Part shown: positions 39,889 through 54,600 of the stretch, piece after piece
How positions within the stretch are numbered: position 1 is the stretch's first letter
Layout of the letters: each line of letters opens with the position of its first letter
NCBI RefSeq assembly: GCF_029227915.1
Contig: NC_079885.1
Span: forward strand, 4,900,001 to 4,964,000
Direction of reading: 5' to 3'
DNA: 64,000 bases
DNA from: Hydractinia symbiolongicarpus
Taxonomy: Eukaryota; Cnidaria; Hydrozoa; Anthoathecata; Hydractiniidae
The notes under the pieces: generated by a model
Told to the model about the DNA's origin: nothing
Databases searched by the model: none
The model's input: only the letters and a program-made list of their open reading frames with translations
Translations under genes and position numbers: made by a program

Positions 39889-42800
39889 TTGTGTTTGACA
39901 TTGATCAGCTTTTTTGTATATATGTGGCGTTTTGAGTGACTTAAATTTTATGGGTGAGATGTATGTTGAAATGCTTTTGGAAAATTCTTTTCGAATAATT
40001 TTCGCATTTGTCAGATGGTCAGAGCAAGTAATTTTAGTAGATTTAGATTTTTAATGTCACATAAATACTGCAGTTGTTGAAAACCTTTAATTTTTTGGGT
40101 CATTTATATAATAATGCAGATGTAAGATGCGCACTGCTGTATTGTTTGTTTTTTGATGGACATATATCTGCTACATAAATTAAATGGAATACAGTGGATT
40201 CTTTCACGGGAAACAGCTAGTTTTTAATTAAAACGCTACGGCAGCGCCCAGTGTAACCGCTGAGTTCCAGCAATCATGTCAAATTAAGAAGAATGTTACT
40301 CCTTGGAGTCCAATTGGTTCATTTATCACATTTATAAGGTCACAGTCCAAAGTCAGTTCAATTAAGTCCCACAGTCAATCGTTTCACTGTTAAAAGCGAT
40401 GCAACTAAGTAATATCGGAAAAAATCACTAAATACATATGGGTACGAATATGTGACGCAACCGTTGTAACTCAAACAAATTGACACTGTTAGAAAGTCAA
40501 TGAAATGTAGTTTTTGAAACTGTCTCTATTTCTTCAGCGCGAATTAAGTGCTAGGATTGGTTCCACAGATAAAAATGACTTATTTAACTTAATTTGTAAA
40601 TAAAGCGCTGCCACAGCGCCCAGTGTAATCGCTGAGTTCCAACAATCATGTCAAATTAAGAAGAATGTTATTTCTTGTAGTCAAACTGGCTCATTTATCA
40701 CATTCAAAAGGTCACACACTTCAATTAAGTCCCACGGTCAAACGTTTCACTTTTTAAAGCGATGCAACCTATTAATATCCGAATAATTTCGCTAAATACA
40801 TGTTGGTACGAATATGCGACGCAACCGTTGTAACTCAAACAGATTTATATCGCTAAAAAGTCAATGAAATGTAGTTTGTGAACTGTCTCTATTTCTTCAG
40901 CGCGAATTAACTGCTAGGATTGGTTCCACAGATAAAAATGACTTATTTAACTTCATTTGTAAATAAAGCGCTGCCACAGCGCCCAGTGTAATCGCTGAGT
41001 TCCAACAATCATGTCAAGTTAAGAAGAATGTTATTTCTTGTAGTCAAACTGGCTCTCATTTATCACATTCAAAAGGTCACACACTTTAATTAAGTCCCAC
41101 GGTCAAACGTTTAACTGTTTAAAGCGATGCAACCTAGTAATATCCGAATATTATCGTTAAATACATGTTGGTACGAATATGCGACGCAACCGTTGTAACT
41201 CAAACAGATTTATATCGCTAAAAAGTCAATGAAATGTTGTTTTTGAAACTGTTTCTATTTATTCAGCGCGTGCTAACGTCCAGGTTTGGTCCCACATTAA
41301 AATAAGACTTATTTATCTAAATTTTTAATTAAAGCGCTACCGCAGAACTTAGTGTAATCTCTGAATTCCAGCAATCATGTCAAGTTAAAAAGGATGTTAT
41401 TCCTTGGAGTCCAATTAGCTGATTTATCACATATATAAGGTTACAGTCCAGAATCAGTTCAATTAAGTCCCACAGTCAATCGTTTCACTGTTAAAAGCGA
41501 TACAACTTAGTAATATCGGAAAAAGGTCACTAAACACATGTTGGTACGAATATGTGACGCAACCGTTGTAACTCAAACGGATTGACGCTGTTAGAAAGTC
41601 AATGAAATGTAGTTTTTGAAACTGTCTTTATTTCTTCAGCGCGAACTAACTGCTAGGATTGGTTCCACAGATATAAATGACTTATTTAACTTAATTTGTA
41701 AATAAAGCGCTGCCACAGCGCCCAGTGTAATCACTGAGTTCCAACAATCATGTCAAATTAAGAAGAATGTTATTTCTTGTAGCCAAACTGGCTCATTTAT
41801 CACATTCAAAAGGTCACACACTTCAATTAAGTCCCACGGTCAAACGTTTAACTGTTTAAAGCGATGCAACCTAGTAATATCCGAATAATTTCGCTAAATA
41901 CATGTTGGTACGAATATGCGACGCAACCGTTGTAACTCAAGCAGATTTATATCGCTAAAATGTCAATGAAATGTAGTTCTTGAAACTGTTCCTATTTATT
42001 CAGTGCGTGCTAACGGCCAGGTTTGGTCCCACATTAAAAAAAGACTTGTTTATCTAAATTTTTAATTAAAGCGCTACCACAGAACCTAGTGTAATCTCTG
42101 AATTCCAGCAATCATGTCAAGTTAAAAAGGATGTTATTCCTTGGAGTCCAATTCGCTCATTTGTCACATTCATAAGGTCACAGTCCAAAGTTACTTCAAT
42201 TAAATCCCAGAGTCAATCGTTTCACAGTTTAAAGCGATGCAACATAGTAATGTCCGAAAAATATCGCTAAATACATGTTGGTACGAATATGCGACGCAAC
42301 TGTTGTAACTCAAGCGGATTTATATCGGTAAAACGTCAATGAAATGTAGTTTTTGAAACTGTTCCTACTTATTCAGCGTGTACTAACGGCGAGGATTGGT
42401 CCCACATTAAAAGAAGACTTTTTTATCTAATTTTTTAATTAAAGTGCTACCACAGAACCTAGTGCAATCTCTGAATTCCAGCAATCATGTCAAGTTAAAA
42501 AGGATGTTATTCCCTGGAGTCCAAATGGCTCATTTATCACATTTATAAGGTCACAGTCAAGAATCAGTTCAATTAAGTCCCACAGTCAATCGTTTCACTG
42601 TTAAATGTGATTCAACTTAGTAATATCGGAAAAAGGTCACTAAATACATGTTGGTACGAATATGTGACACAACCGTTGTAACTCAAACGGTTTGACACCG
42701 TTAGAAAGTTAATGAAATGTAGTTTTTGAACTGTCTCTATTTCTCCAGCGCGAGCTAACGGCCAGGATTGGTCCCACAGTAAAAAAAGACTTATTTACCT

Positions 42801-43383
42801 ACATTTTTTATTAAGGTGCTACCACAGCGCCCAGTGTAATCGCTGAGTTCCAAAAATCATGTCAAATTAAGAAGAATGTGATTTCTTGTAGTCAAACTGG
42901 CTCATTTATCACATTCAAAAGGTCACACACTTCAATTAAGTCCCACGGTCAAACGTTTTACTGTTTAAAGCGATGCAACCTAGTAATAGCCGAATAATTT
43001 CGCCAAATACATGTCGGTACGAATATGCGACGCAACCGTTGTAACTCAAACAGATTTATATCGCTAAATAGTCAATGAAATTTAGTTTTTGAAACTGTTC
43101 CTACTTATTCAGCGTGTGCTAACGGCGAGGATTGGTCCCACATTAAAAGAAGACTTATTTATCCAAATTTTTAATTAAAGTGCTACCACAGCGCCCAGTG
43201 TAATCTCTGAATTCCAGCAATCATGTCAAGTTAAAAAGGATGTTATTCCTTGGAGTCCAAATGGCTCATTTATCACATTTATAAGGTCACAGTCCAGAAT
43301 CAGTTCAATTAAGTCCCACAGTCAATCGTTTCACTGTTAAATGTGATACAACTTAGTAATATCGGAAAAAGGTCACTAAATAG

Positions 43384-46300
43384 ATGTTGGTACGAATATG
43401 TGACACAACCGTTGTAACTCAACCGGTTTGACACCGTTAGAAAGTTAATGCAATGTAGTTTTTGAACTGTCTCTATTTCTCCAGCACGTGCTAACGGCCA
43501 GGTTTGGTCCCACATTAAAAAAAGACTTATTTATCTAAATTTTTAATTAAAGCGCTACCACAGAACTTAGTGTAATCTTTGAATTCCAGCAATCATGTCA
43601 AGTTAAAAGGGATGTTTTTCCTTGGAGTCCAATTAGCTGATTTATCACATTCATAAGGTCACAGTCCAGAATCAGTTCAATTAAATCCCACAGTCAATCG
43701 TTTCACTGTTAAATGTGATACAACTTAGTAATATCGGAAAAAGGTCACTAAATACATGTTGGTACGAATATGTGACACAACCGTTGTAACTCAAACGGGT
43801 TAACACTGTTAGAAAGTCAATGAAATGTAGTTTTTGAAACTGTCTCTATTTCTTCAGCGCGAATTAACTGCTAGGATTGGTTCCATAGATAAAAATGACT
43901 TATTTAACTTAATTTGAAAATAAAGCGCTGCTACAGCGCCCAGTGTAATCCCTGAGTTCCAACAATCGTGTCAAATTAAGAAGAATGTTATTTCTTGTAG
44001 TCAAACTGGCTCATTTATCACATTCAAAAGGTCACACACTTCAATTAAGTCCCACGGTCAAACGTTTCACTTTTTAAAGCGATGCAACCTAGTAATATCC
44101 GAATAATTTCGCTAAATACATGTTGGTACGAATATGCGACGCAACCGTTGTAACTCAAACAGATTTATATCGCTAAAAAGTCAATGAAACTGTCTCTATT
44201 TCTTCAGCGCGATTTAACTGCTAGGATTGGTTCCACAGATAAAAATGACTTATTTAACTTAATTTGTAAATAAAGCGCTGTCACAGCGCCCAGTGTAATC
44301 GCGGAGTTCCATCAATCATGTCAAATTAAGAAGAATGTTATTTCTTGTAGTCAAACTGGCTCATTTATCACATTCAAAAGGTCACACACTTCAATTAAGT
44401 CCCACGGTCAGACGTTTCACTTTTTAAAGCGATGCAACCTAGTAATATCCGATTAATTTCGCTAAATACATATTGGTACGAATATGCGACGCAACCGTTG
44501 TAACTCAAACAGATTTATATCGCTAAAAAGTCAATGAAATGTAATTTTTGAACTGTCTCTATTTCTTTAGCGTGTGCTAATGGCCAGGATTGGTACCACA
44601 GTAAAAAAAGACTTATTTACCTAAATTTTTAATTAAAGCGCTACCACAGCGCCCTGTGTAATCGCTGAGTTCCAGCAATCATGTCATATTAAGAAGAATG
44701 TTACTCCTTAGAGTCCAATTGGCTCATTTATCACATTTATGAGGTCACAGTCCAAAGTCAGTTCAAATAAGTCCCACAGTCAAACGTTTCACTATTTAAA
44801 GCGATGCAACCTAGTAATATCCGAATATTATCGATAAATACATGTTGGTACGAATATGCGACGCAACCGTTGTAACTCAAACAGATTTATATCGCTAAAA
44901 AGTCAATGAAATGTTGTTTTTGAAGCTGTTCCTATTTATTCAGCGCGTGCTAACGTCCAGGTTTGGTCCCACATTAAAAAAGACTTATTTATCTAAATTT
45001 TTAATTAAAGCGCTACCACAGAACTTAGTGTAATTTCTGAATTCCAGCAATCATGTCAAGTTAAAAAGGATGGTATTCCTTGGAGTCCAATTAGCTGATT
45101 TATCACATATATAAGGTCACAGTCCAGAATCAGTTCAATTAAGTCCCACAGTCAATCGTTTCACTGTTAAAAGCGATACAACTTAGTAATATCGGAAAAT
45201 AGTCACTAAACACATGTTGGTACGAATATGTGACGCAACCGTTGTTACTCAAACGGATTGACACTGTTAGAAAGTCAATGAAATGTAATTTTTGAAACTG
45301 TCTTTATTTCTTCAGTGCGAACTAACTGCTAGGATTGGTTCCACAGATAAAAATAACTTATTTAACTTAATTTGTAAATAAAGCGCTGCCACAGCGCCCA
45401 GTGTAATCGCTGTGTTCCAACAATCATGTCAAATTAAGAAGAATGTTATTTCTTGTAGTCAAACTGGCTCATTTATCACATTCAAAAGGTCACACACTTC
45501 AATTAAGTCCCACGGTCAAACGTTTAACTGTTTAAAGCGATGCAACCTAGTAATATCCGAATAATTTCGCTAAATACATGTTGGTACGAATATGCGACGC
45601 AACCGTTGTAACTCAAGCAAATTTATATCGCTAAAATGTCAATGAAATGTAGTTTTTGAAACTGTTCCTATTTATTCAGTGCGTGCTAACGGCCAGATTT
45701 GGCCCCACATTAAAAAAAGACTTGTTTATCTAAATTTTTAATTAAAGCGCTACCACAGAACTTAGTGTAACCTCTGAATTCCAGCAATCATGTCAAGTTA
45801 AAAGGGATGTTATTCCTTGGAGTCCAATTAGCTGATTTATCACATTCATAAGGTCACAGTCCAGAATCAGTTCAATTAAGTCCCACAGTCAATCGTTTCA
45901 CTGTTAAAAGCGATACAACTTAGTAATATTGGAAAAAGGTCACTAAATACATGTTGGTACGAATATGTGAAACAACCGTTGTAACTCAAACGGTTTGACA
46001 CCGTTAGAAAGTCAATGAAATGTAGTTTTTGAACTGTCTCTATTTCTTCAGCGCGTGCTAACGGCCAGGATTGGTGCCACAGTAAAAGAAGACTTCTTTA
46101 TCTAAATTTTTAATTAAAACGCTACGGCAGCGCTCAGTGTAACCGCTGAGTTCCAGCAATCATGTCAAATTAAGAAGAATGTTACTCCTTGGAGTCCAAT
46201 TGGTTCATTTATCACATATATAAGGTCACAGTCCAAAGTCAGTTCAATTAAGTCCCACAGTCAATCGTTTCACTGTTAAAAGCGATGCAACTAAGTAATA

Positions 46301-47722
46301 TCGGAAAAAATCACTAAATACATATGGGTACGAATATGTGACGCAACCGTTGTAACTCAAACGGATTGACACTGTTAGAAAGTCAATGAAATGTAGTTTT
46401 TGAAACAGTCTCTATTTCTTCAGCGCGAATTAACTGCTAGGATTGGTTCCACAGATTAAAAATGACTTATTTAACTTAATTTGTAAATAAAGCGCTGCCA
46501 CAGCGCCCAGTGTAATCGCTGAGTTCCAACAATCATGTCAAATTAAGAAGAATGTTATTTCTTGTAGTCAAACTGGCTCATTTATCACATTCAAAAGGTC
46601 ACACACTTCAATTAAGTCCCACGGTCAAACGTTTCACTTTTTAAAGCGATGCAACCTAGTAATATCCGAATAATTTCGCTAAATACATGTTGGTACGAAT
46701 ATGCGACGCAACCGTTGTAACTCAAACAGATTTATATCGCTAAAAAGTCCATGAAATGTAGTTTTTGAACTGTCTCTATTTCTTCAGTGCGAATTAACTG
46801 CAAGGATTGGTTCCACAGATAAAAATGACTTATTTAACTTAATTTGTAAATAAAGCGCTGCCACAGCGCCCACTGTAATCGTTGAGTTCCAAGAATCATG
46901 TCAAATTAAGAAGAATGTTATTTCTTGTAGTCAAACTGGCTCATTTATCACTATCAAAAGGTCACACACTTCAATTAAGTCCCACGGTCAAACGTTTCAC
47001 TTTTTAAAGCGATGCAACCTAGTAATATCCGAGTAATTTCGCTAAATACATATTGGTACGAATATGCGACGCAACCGTTGTAACTCAAACAGATTTATAT
47101 CGCTAAAAAGTCAATGAAATGTAGTTTTTGAAACTGTTCCTATTTATTCAGTGCGTGCTAACGGCCAGGTTTGGTCCCACATTAAAAAAAGACTTGTTTC
47201 TCTAAATTTTTAATTAAAGCGCTACCACAGAACTTAGTGTAACCTCTGAATTCCAGCAATCATGTCAAGTTAAAAGGGATGTTATTCCTTGGAGTCCAAT
47301 TAGCTGATTTATCACATTCATAAGGTCACAGTCCAGAATCAGTTCAATTAAGTCCCACAGTCAATCGTTTCACTGTTAAAAGCGATACAACTTAGTAATA
47401 TTGGAAAAAGGTCACTAAATACATGTTGGTACGAATATGTGACACAACCGTTGTAACTCAAACGGTTTGACACCGTTAGAAAGTCAATGAAATGTAGTTT
47501 TTGAACTGTCTCTATTTCTTCAGCGCGTGCTAACGGCCAGGATTGGTCCCACAGTAAAAGAAGACTTATTTATCTAAATTTAAAATTAAAACGCTACCGC
47601 AGCGCCCAGTGTAACCGCTGAGTTCCAGCAATCATGTCAAATTAAGAAGAATGTTACTCCTTGGAGTCCAATTGGTTCATTTATCACATTTATAAAGTCA
47701 CAGTCCAAAGTCAGTTCAATTA
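43384..47722 (+). repeat. Long-range repeat, copy 1 (offset 16,278 bp)
   Basis: Matches 59,662-64,000 with no net indel over at least 4.3 kb. The rare variants 'aaagttaatgcaatg', 'gatgtttttcc', 'aatcgcggagttccatc', 'cactatcaaaagg' and 'tataaagtcac' all recur at exactly +16,278. The left edge is set by 'aaatagatgttgg' here against 'aaatacatgttgg' in copy 2. Confidence 0.88.
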
Positions 47723-50700
47723 AGTCCCACAGTCAATCGTTTCACTGTTAAAAGCGATGCAACTAAGTAATATCGGAAAAAATCACTAAATACATATGGG
47801 TACGAATATGTGACGCAACCGTTGTAACTCAAACGGATTGACACTGTTAGAAAGTCAATGAAATGTAGTTTTTGAAACTGTCTCTATTTCTTCAGCGCGA
47901 ACTAACTGCTAGGATTGGTTTCACATATAAAAATGACTTATTTGACTTAATTTGTAAATAAAGCGCTGCCTCAACGCCCAGTGTAATCGCTGAGTTCCAA
48001 CAATCATGTCAAATTAAGAAGAATGTTATTTCTTGTAGTTAAACTGGCTCATTTATCACATTCAAAAGGTCACACACTTCAATTAAATCCAAGGTCAAAC
48101 GTTTAACTGTTTAAAGCGGTGCAACCTAGTAATATCCGAATAAATTCGCTAAATACATGTTGGTACGAATATGCGACGCAACCGTTGTAACTCAAACAGA
48201 TTTATATCGCTAAAAAGTCAATGAAATGTAGTTTTTGAACTGTCTCTATTTCTTCAGCGCGAATTAACTGCTAGGATTGGTTCCACAGATAAAAATGACT
48301 TATTTAACTTAATTTGTAAATAAAGCGCTGCCACAGCGGCCAATGTAATCGCTGAGTTTCAACAATCATGTCAAATTAAGAAGAATGTTATTTCTTGTAG
48401 TCAAACTGGCTCATTTATCACATTCAAAAGGTCACACACTTTAATTAAGTCCCACGGTCAAACGTTTCACTTTTTAAAGCGATGCAACCTAGTATTATCC
48501 GAATAATTTCGCTAAATACATATTGGTACGAATATGCGACGCAACAGTTGTAACTCAAACAGATTTATATCGCTAAAAAGTCAATGAAATGTAGTTTTTG
48601 AACTGTCTCTATTTCTTTAGCGTGTGCTAACGGCCAGGATTGGTCCCACAGTAAAAAAAGACTTATTTACCTAAATTTTTAATTAAAGCGCTACCACAGC
48701 GCCCTGTGTAATCGCTGAGTTCCAGCAATCATGTCAAATTAAGAAGAATGTTACTCCTTGGAGTCCAATTGGCTCATTTATCACATTTATGAGGTCACAG
48801 TCCAAAGTCAGTTCAATTAAGTCCCACAGTCAAACGTTTCACTATTAAAAGCGATGCAACCTAGTAATATCCGAATATTATCGTTTAATACATGTTGGTA
48901 CGAATATACGACGCAACCGTTGTAACTCAAACAGATTTATATCGCTAAAAAGTCAATGAAATGTTGTTTTTAAAACTGTTCCTATTTATTCAGCGCGTGC
49001 TAACGTCCAGGTTTGGTCCCACATTAAAAAAAGACTTATTTATCTAAATTTTTAATTAAAGCGCTACCACAGAACTTAGTGTAATCTCTGAATTCCAGCA
49101 ATCATGTCAAGTTAAAAAGGATGTTATTCCCTGGAGTCCAAATGGCTCATTTATCACATTAATAAGGTCACAGTCCAGAATCAGTTCAATTAAGTCCCAC
49201 AGTCAATCGTTTCACTGTTAAATGTGATACAACTTAGTAATATCGGAAGAGGTCACTAAATACATGTTGGTACGAATATGTGACACAACCGTTGTAACTC
49301 AAACGGTTTGACACCGTTAGAAAGTTAATGAAATGTAGTTTTTGAACTGTCTCTATTTCTTCAGCGCGTGCTAACGGCCAGGATTGGTCCCACAGTAAAA
49401 AAAGACTTATTTACCTAAATTTTTAATTGAAGCGCTAACACAGCGCCCTGTGTAATCGCTGAGTTCCAGCAATCATGTCAAATTAAGAAGAATGTTACTC
49501 CTTGGAGTCCAATTGGCCCATTTATCACATTTATAAGGTCACAGTCCAAAGTCAGTTCAATTAAGTCCCACAGTCAAACGTTTGACTATTTATAGCGATG
49601 CAACCTAGTAATATCCGAATAATATCGTTAAATACATGTTGATACGAATATGCAAAGCAACCGTTGTAACTCAAAGAGATTTATATCGCTAAAAAGTCAA
49701 TGAAATGTAGTTTTTGAAACTGTTCCTATTTATTCAGCGCGTGCTAACGGCCAGGTTTGGTCCCACATTAAAAAAAGACTTATTTATCTAAATTTTTAAT
49801 TAAAGCGCTACCACAGAACTTGTGTAATCTCTGAATTCCAGCAATCATGTCAAGTTAAAAAGGATGTTATTCCTTGGAGTCCAATTAGCTGATTTATCAC
49901 ATTTATAAGGTCACAGTCCAGAATCAGTTCAATTAAGTGCCACAGTCAATCGTTTCACTGTTAAAAGCGATACAACTTAGTAATATCGCAAAAAGGTCAG
50001 TAAATACATGTTGGTACGAATATGTGACACAACCGTTGTAACTCAAACGGTTTGACACCGTTAGAAAGTCAATGAAATGTAGTTTTTGAACTGTCTCTAT
50101 TTATTCAGTGCGTGCTAACGGCCAGGTTTAGTCCCACATTAAAAAAAGACTTGTTTATCTAAATTTTTAATTAAAGCGCTACCACAGAACCTAGTGTAAT
50201 CTCTGAATTCCAGCAATCATGTCAAGTTAAAAAGGATGTTAGTCCTTGGAGTCCAATTCGCTCATTTGTCACATTCATAAGGTCACAGTCCAAAGTTACT
50301 TCAATTAAATCCCAGAGTCAATCGTTTCACCGTTTAAAGCGATGCAACATAGTAATGTCCGAAAAATATCGCTAAATACATGTTGGTACGAATATGCGAC
50401 GCAACTGTTGTAACTCAAGCGGATTTATATCGCTAAAACGTCAATGAAATGTAGTTTTTAAAACTGTTCCTACTTATTCAGCGTGTGCTAACGGCGAGGA
50501 TTGGTCCCACATTAAAAGAAGACTTATTTATCTAAATTTTTAATTAAAGTGCTACCACAGAACCTAGTGTAGTCTCTGAATTCCAGCAGTCATGTCAAGT
50601 TAAAAAGGATGTTATTCCCTGGAGTCCAAATGGCTCATTTATCACATTTATAAGGTCACAGTCCAGAATCAGTTCAATTAAGTCCCACAGTCAATCGTTT

Positions 50701-51657
50701 CACTGTTAAATGTGATACAACTTAGTAATATCGGAAGAGGTCACTAAATACATGTTGGTACGAATATGTGACACAACTGTTGTAACTCAAACGGTTTGAC
50801 ACCGTTAGAAAGTTAATGAAATGTAGTTTTTGAACTGTCTCTATTTCTTCAGCGCGTGCTAACGGCCAGGATTGGTCCCACAGTAAAAAAAGACTTATTT
50901 ACCTAAATTTTTAATTAAAGCGCTAACACAGCGCCCTGTGTAATCGCTGAGTTCCAGCAATCATGTCAAATTAAGGAGAATGTTACTCCTTGGAGTCCAA
51001 TTGGCCCATTTATCACATTTATAAGGTCACAGTCCAAAGTCAGTTCAATTAAGTCCCACAGTCAAACGTTTGACTATTTAAAGCGATGCAACCTAGTAAT
51101 ATCCGAATAATATCGTTAAATACATGTTGATACGAATATGCAACGCAACCGTTGTAACTCAAAGAGATTTATATCGCTAAAAAGTCAATGAAATGTAGTT
51201 TTTGAAACTGTTCCTATTTATTCAGCGCGTGCTAACGGCCAGGTTTGGTCCCACATTAAAAAAAGACTTATTTATCTAAATTTTTAATTAAAGCGCTACC
51301 ACAGAACTTGTGTAATCTCTGAATTCCAGCAATCATGTCAAGTTAAAAAGATGTTATTCCTTGGAGTCCAATTAGCTGATTTATCACATTTATAAGGTCA
51401 CAGTCCAGAATCAGTTCAATTAAGTCCCACAGTCAATCGTTTCACTGTTAAAAGCGATACAACTTAGTAATATTGGAAAAAGGTCACTAAATACATGTTG
51501 GTACGAATATATGACACAACCGTTGTAACTCAAACGGTTTGACACCGTTAGAAAGTCAATGAAATGTAGTTTTTGAACTGTCTCTATTTCTTCAGCGCGT
51601 GCTAACGGCCAGGATTGGTGCCACAGTAAAAGAAGACTTATTCATCTAAGTTTTTAA
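47585..51657 (+). repeat. Eleven-monomer higher-order repeat, copy 1 (4,073 bp)
   Basis: Recurs at 51,658 with offset 4,073, checked at 'gcaacagttgtaac' (48,541 and 52,614) and 'tacttattcagcgtg' (50,471 and 54,544). The first ~850 bp is less alike than the rest. Within it a 4-monomer subunit is itself repeated ('ttggcccattt' at 49,513 and 51,001). Confidence 0.85.
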
Positions 51658-54600
51658 TTAAAACGCTACGGCAGCGCCCAGTGTAACCGCTGAGTTCCAG
51701 CAATCATGTCAAATTAAGAAGAATGTTACTCCTTGGAGTCCAATTGGTTCATTTATCACATTTATAAGGTCACAGTCCAAAGTCAGTTCAATAAAGTCCC
51801 ACAGTCAATCGTTTCACTGTTAAAAGCGATGCAACTAAGTAATATCGGAAAAAATCACTAAATACATATGGGTACGAATATGTGACGCAACCGTTGTAAC
51901 TCAAACGGATTGACACTGTTAGAAAGTCAATGAAATGTAGTTTTTGAAACTGTCTCTATTTCTTCAGTGCGAATTAACTGCTAGGATTGGTTCCACAGAT
52001 AAAAATGACTTATTTAACTTAATTTGTAAATAAAGCGCTGCCACAGCGCCCAGTGTAATCGCTGAGTTCCAACAATCATGTCAAATTAAGAAGAATGTTA
52101 TTTCTTGCAGTCAAATTGGCTCATTTATCACATTCAAAAGGTCACACACTTCAATTAAGTCCCACGGTCAAACGTTTCACTTTTTAAAGCTATGCAACCT
52201 AGTAATATCCGAATAATTACGCTAAATACATGTTGGTACGAATATGCGACGCAACCGTTGTAACTCAAACAGATTTATATCGCTAAAAAGTCAATGAAAT
52301 GTAGTTTTTGAACTGTCTCTATTTCTTCAGTGCGAATTAACTGCTAGGATTGGTTCCACAGATAAAAATGACTTATTTAACTTAATTTGTAAATAAAGCG
52401 CTGCCACAGCGCCCAGTGTAATCGCTGAGTTTCAACAATCATGTCAAATTAAGAAGAATGTTATTTCTTGTAGTCAAACTGGCTCATTTATCACATTCAA
52501 AAGGTCACACACTTTAATTAAGTCCCACGGTCAAACGTTTCACTTTTTAAAGCGATGCAACCTAGTATTATCCGAATAATTTCGCTAAATACATATTGGT
52601 ACGAATATGCGACGCAACAGTTGTAACTCAAACAGATTTATATCGCTAAAAAGTCAATGAAATGTAGTTTTTGAACTGTCTCTATTTCCTTAGCGTGTGC
52701 TAACGGCCAGGATTGGTCCCACAGTAAAAAAAGACTTATTTACCTCAATTTTTAATTAAAGCGCTACCACAGCGCCCTGTGTAATCGCTGAGTTCCAGCA
52801 ATCATGTCAAATTAAGAAGAATGTTACTCCTTGGAGTCCAATTGGCTCATTTATCACATTTATGAGGTCACAGTCCAAAGTCAGTTCAATTAAGTCCCAC
52901 AGTCAAACGTTTCACTATTAAAAGCGATGCAACCTAGTAATATCCGAATATTATCGTTTAATACATGTTGGTACGAATATACGACGCAACCGTTGTAACT
53001 CAAACAGATTTATATCGCTAAAAAGTCAATGAAATGTTGTTTTTAAAACTGTTCCTATTTATTCAGCGCGTGCTAACGTCCAGGTTTGGTCCCACATTAA
53101 AAAAAGACTTATTTATCTAAATTTTTAATTAAAGCGCTACCACAGAACTTAGTGTAATCTCTGAATTCCAGCAATCATGTCAAGTTAAAAAGGATGTTAT
53201 TCCCTGGAGTCCAAATGGCTCATTTATCACATTAATAAGGTCACAGTCCAGAATCAGTTCAATTAAGTCCCACAGTCAATCGTTTCACTGTTAAATGTGA
53301 TACAACTTAGTAATATCGGAAGAGGTCACTAAATACATGTTGGTACGGATATGTGACACAACTGTTGTAACTCAAACGGTTTGACACCGTTAGAAAGTTA
53401 ATGAAATGTAGTTTTTGAACTGTCTCTATTTCTTCAGCGCGTGCTAACGGCCAGGATTGGTCCCACAGTAAAAAAAGACTTATTTACCTAAATTTTTAAT
53501 TGAAGCGCTAACACAGCGCCCTGTGTAATCGCTGAGTTCCAGCAATCATGTCAAATTAAGAAGAATGTTACTCCTTGGAGTCCAATTGGCCCATTTATCA
53601 CATTTATAAGGTCACAGTCCAAAGTCAGTTCAATTAAGTCCCACAGTCAAACGTTTGACTATTTAAAGCGATGCAACCTAGTAATATCCGAATAATATCG
53701 TTAAATACATGTTGATACGAATATGCAAAGCAACCGTTGTAACTCAAAGAGATTTATATCGCTAAAAAGTCAATGAAATGTAGTTTTTGAAACTGTTCCT
53801 ATTTATTCAGCGCGTGCTAACGGCCAGGTTTGGTCCCACATTAAAAAAAGACTTATTTATCTAAATTTTTAATTAAAGCGCTACCACAGAACTTGTGTAA
53901 TCTCTGAATTCCAGCAATCATGTCAAGTTAAAAAGGATGTTATTCCTTGGAGTCCAATTAGCTGATTTATCACATTTATAAGGTCACAGTCCAGAATCAG
54001 TTCAATTAAGTGCCACAGTCAATCGTTTCACTGTTAAAAGCGATACAACTTAGTAATATCGCAAAAAGGTCAGTAAATACATGTTGGTACGAATATGTGA
54101 CACAACCGTTGTAACTCAAACGGTTTGACACCGTTAGAAAGTCAATGAAATGTAGTTTTTGAACTGTCTCTATTTATTCAGTGCGTGCTAACGGCCAGGT
54201 TTGGTCCCACATTAAAAAAAGACTTGTTTATCTAAATTTTTAATTAAAGCGCTACCACAGAACCTAGTGTAATCTCTGAATTCCAGCAATCATGTCAAGT
54301 TAAAAAGGATGTTATTCCTTGGAGTCCAATTCGCTCATTTGTCACATTCATAAGGTCACAGTCCAAAGTTACTTCAATTAAATCCCAGAGTCAATCGTTT
54401 CACCGTTTAAAGCGATGCAACATAGTAATGTCCGAAAAATATCGCTAAATACATGTTGGTACGAATATGCGACGCAACTGTTGTAACTCAAGCGGATTTA
54501 TATCGCTAAAACGTCAATGAAATGTAGTTTTTAAAACTGTTCCTACTTATTCAGCGTGTGCTAACGGCGAGGATTGGTCCCACATTAAAAGAAGACTTAT

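Noticed and set aside
43309-43515. Two similar 68-residue minus frames (43,309 and 59,587).
   Set aside because: The two frames differ upstream and are part of the satellite repeated at 16,278 bp; not a gene family.
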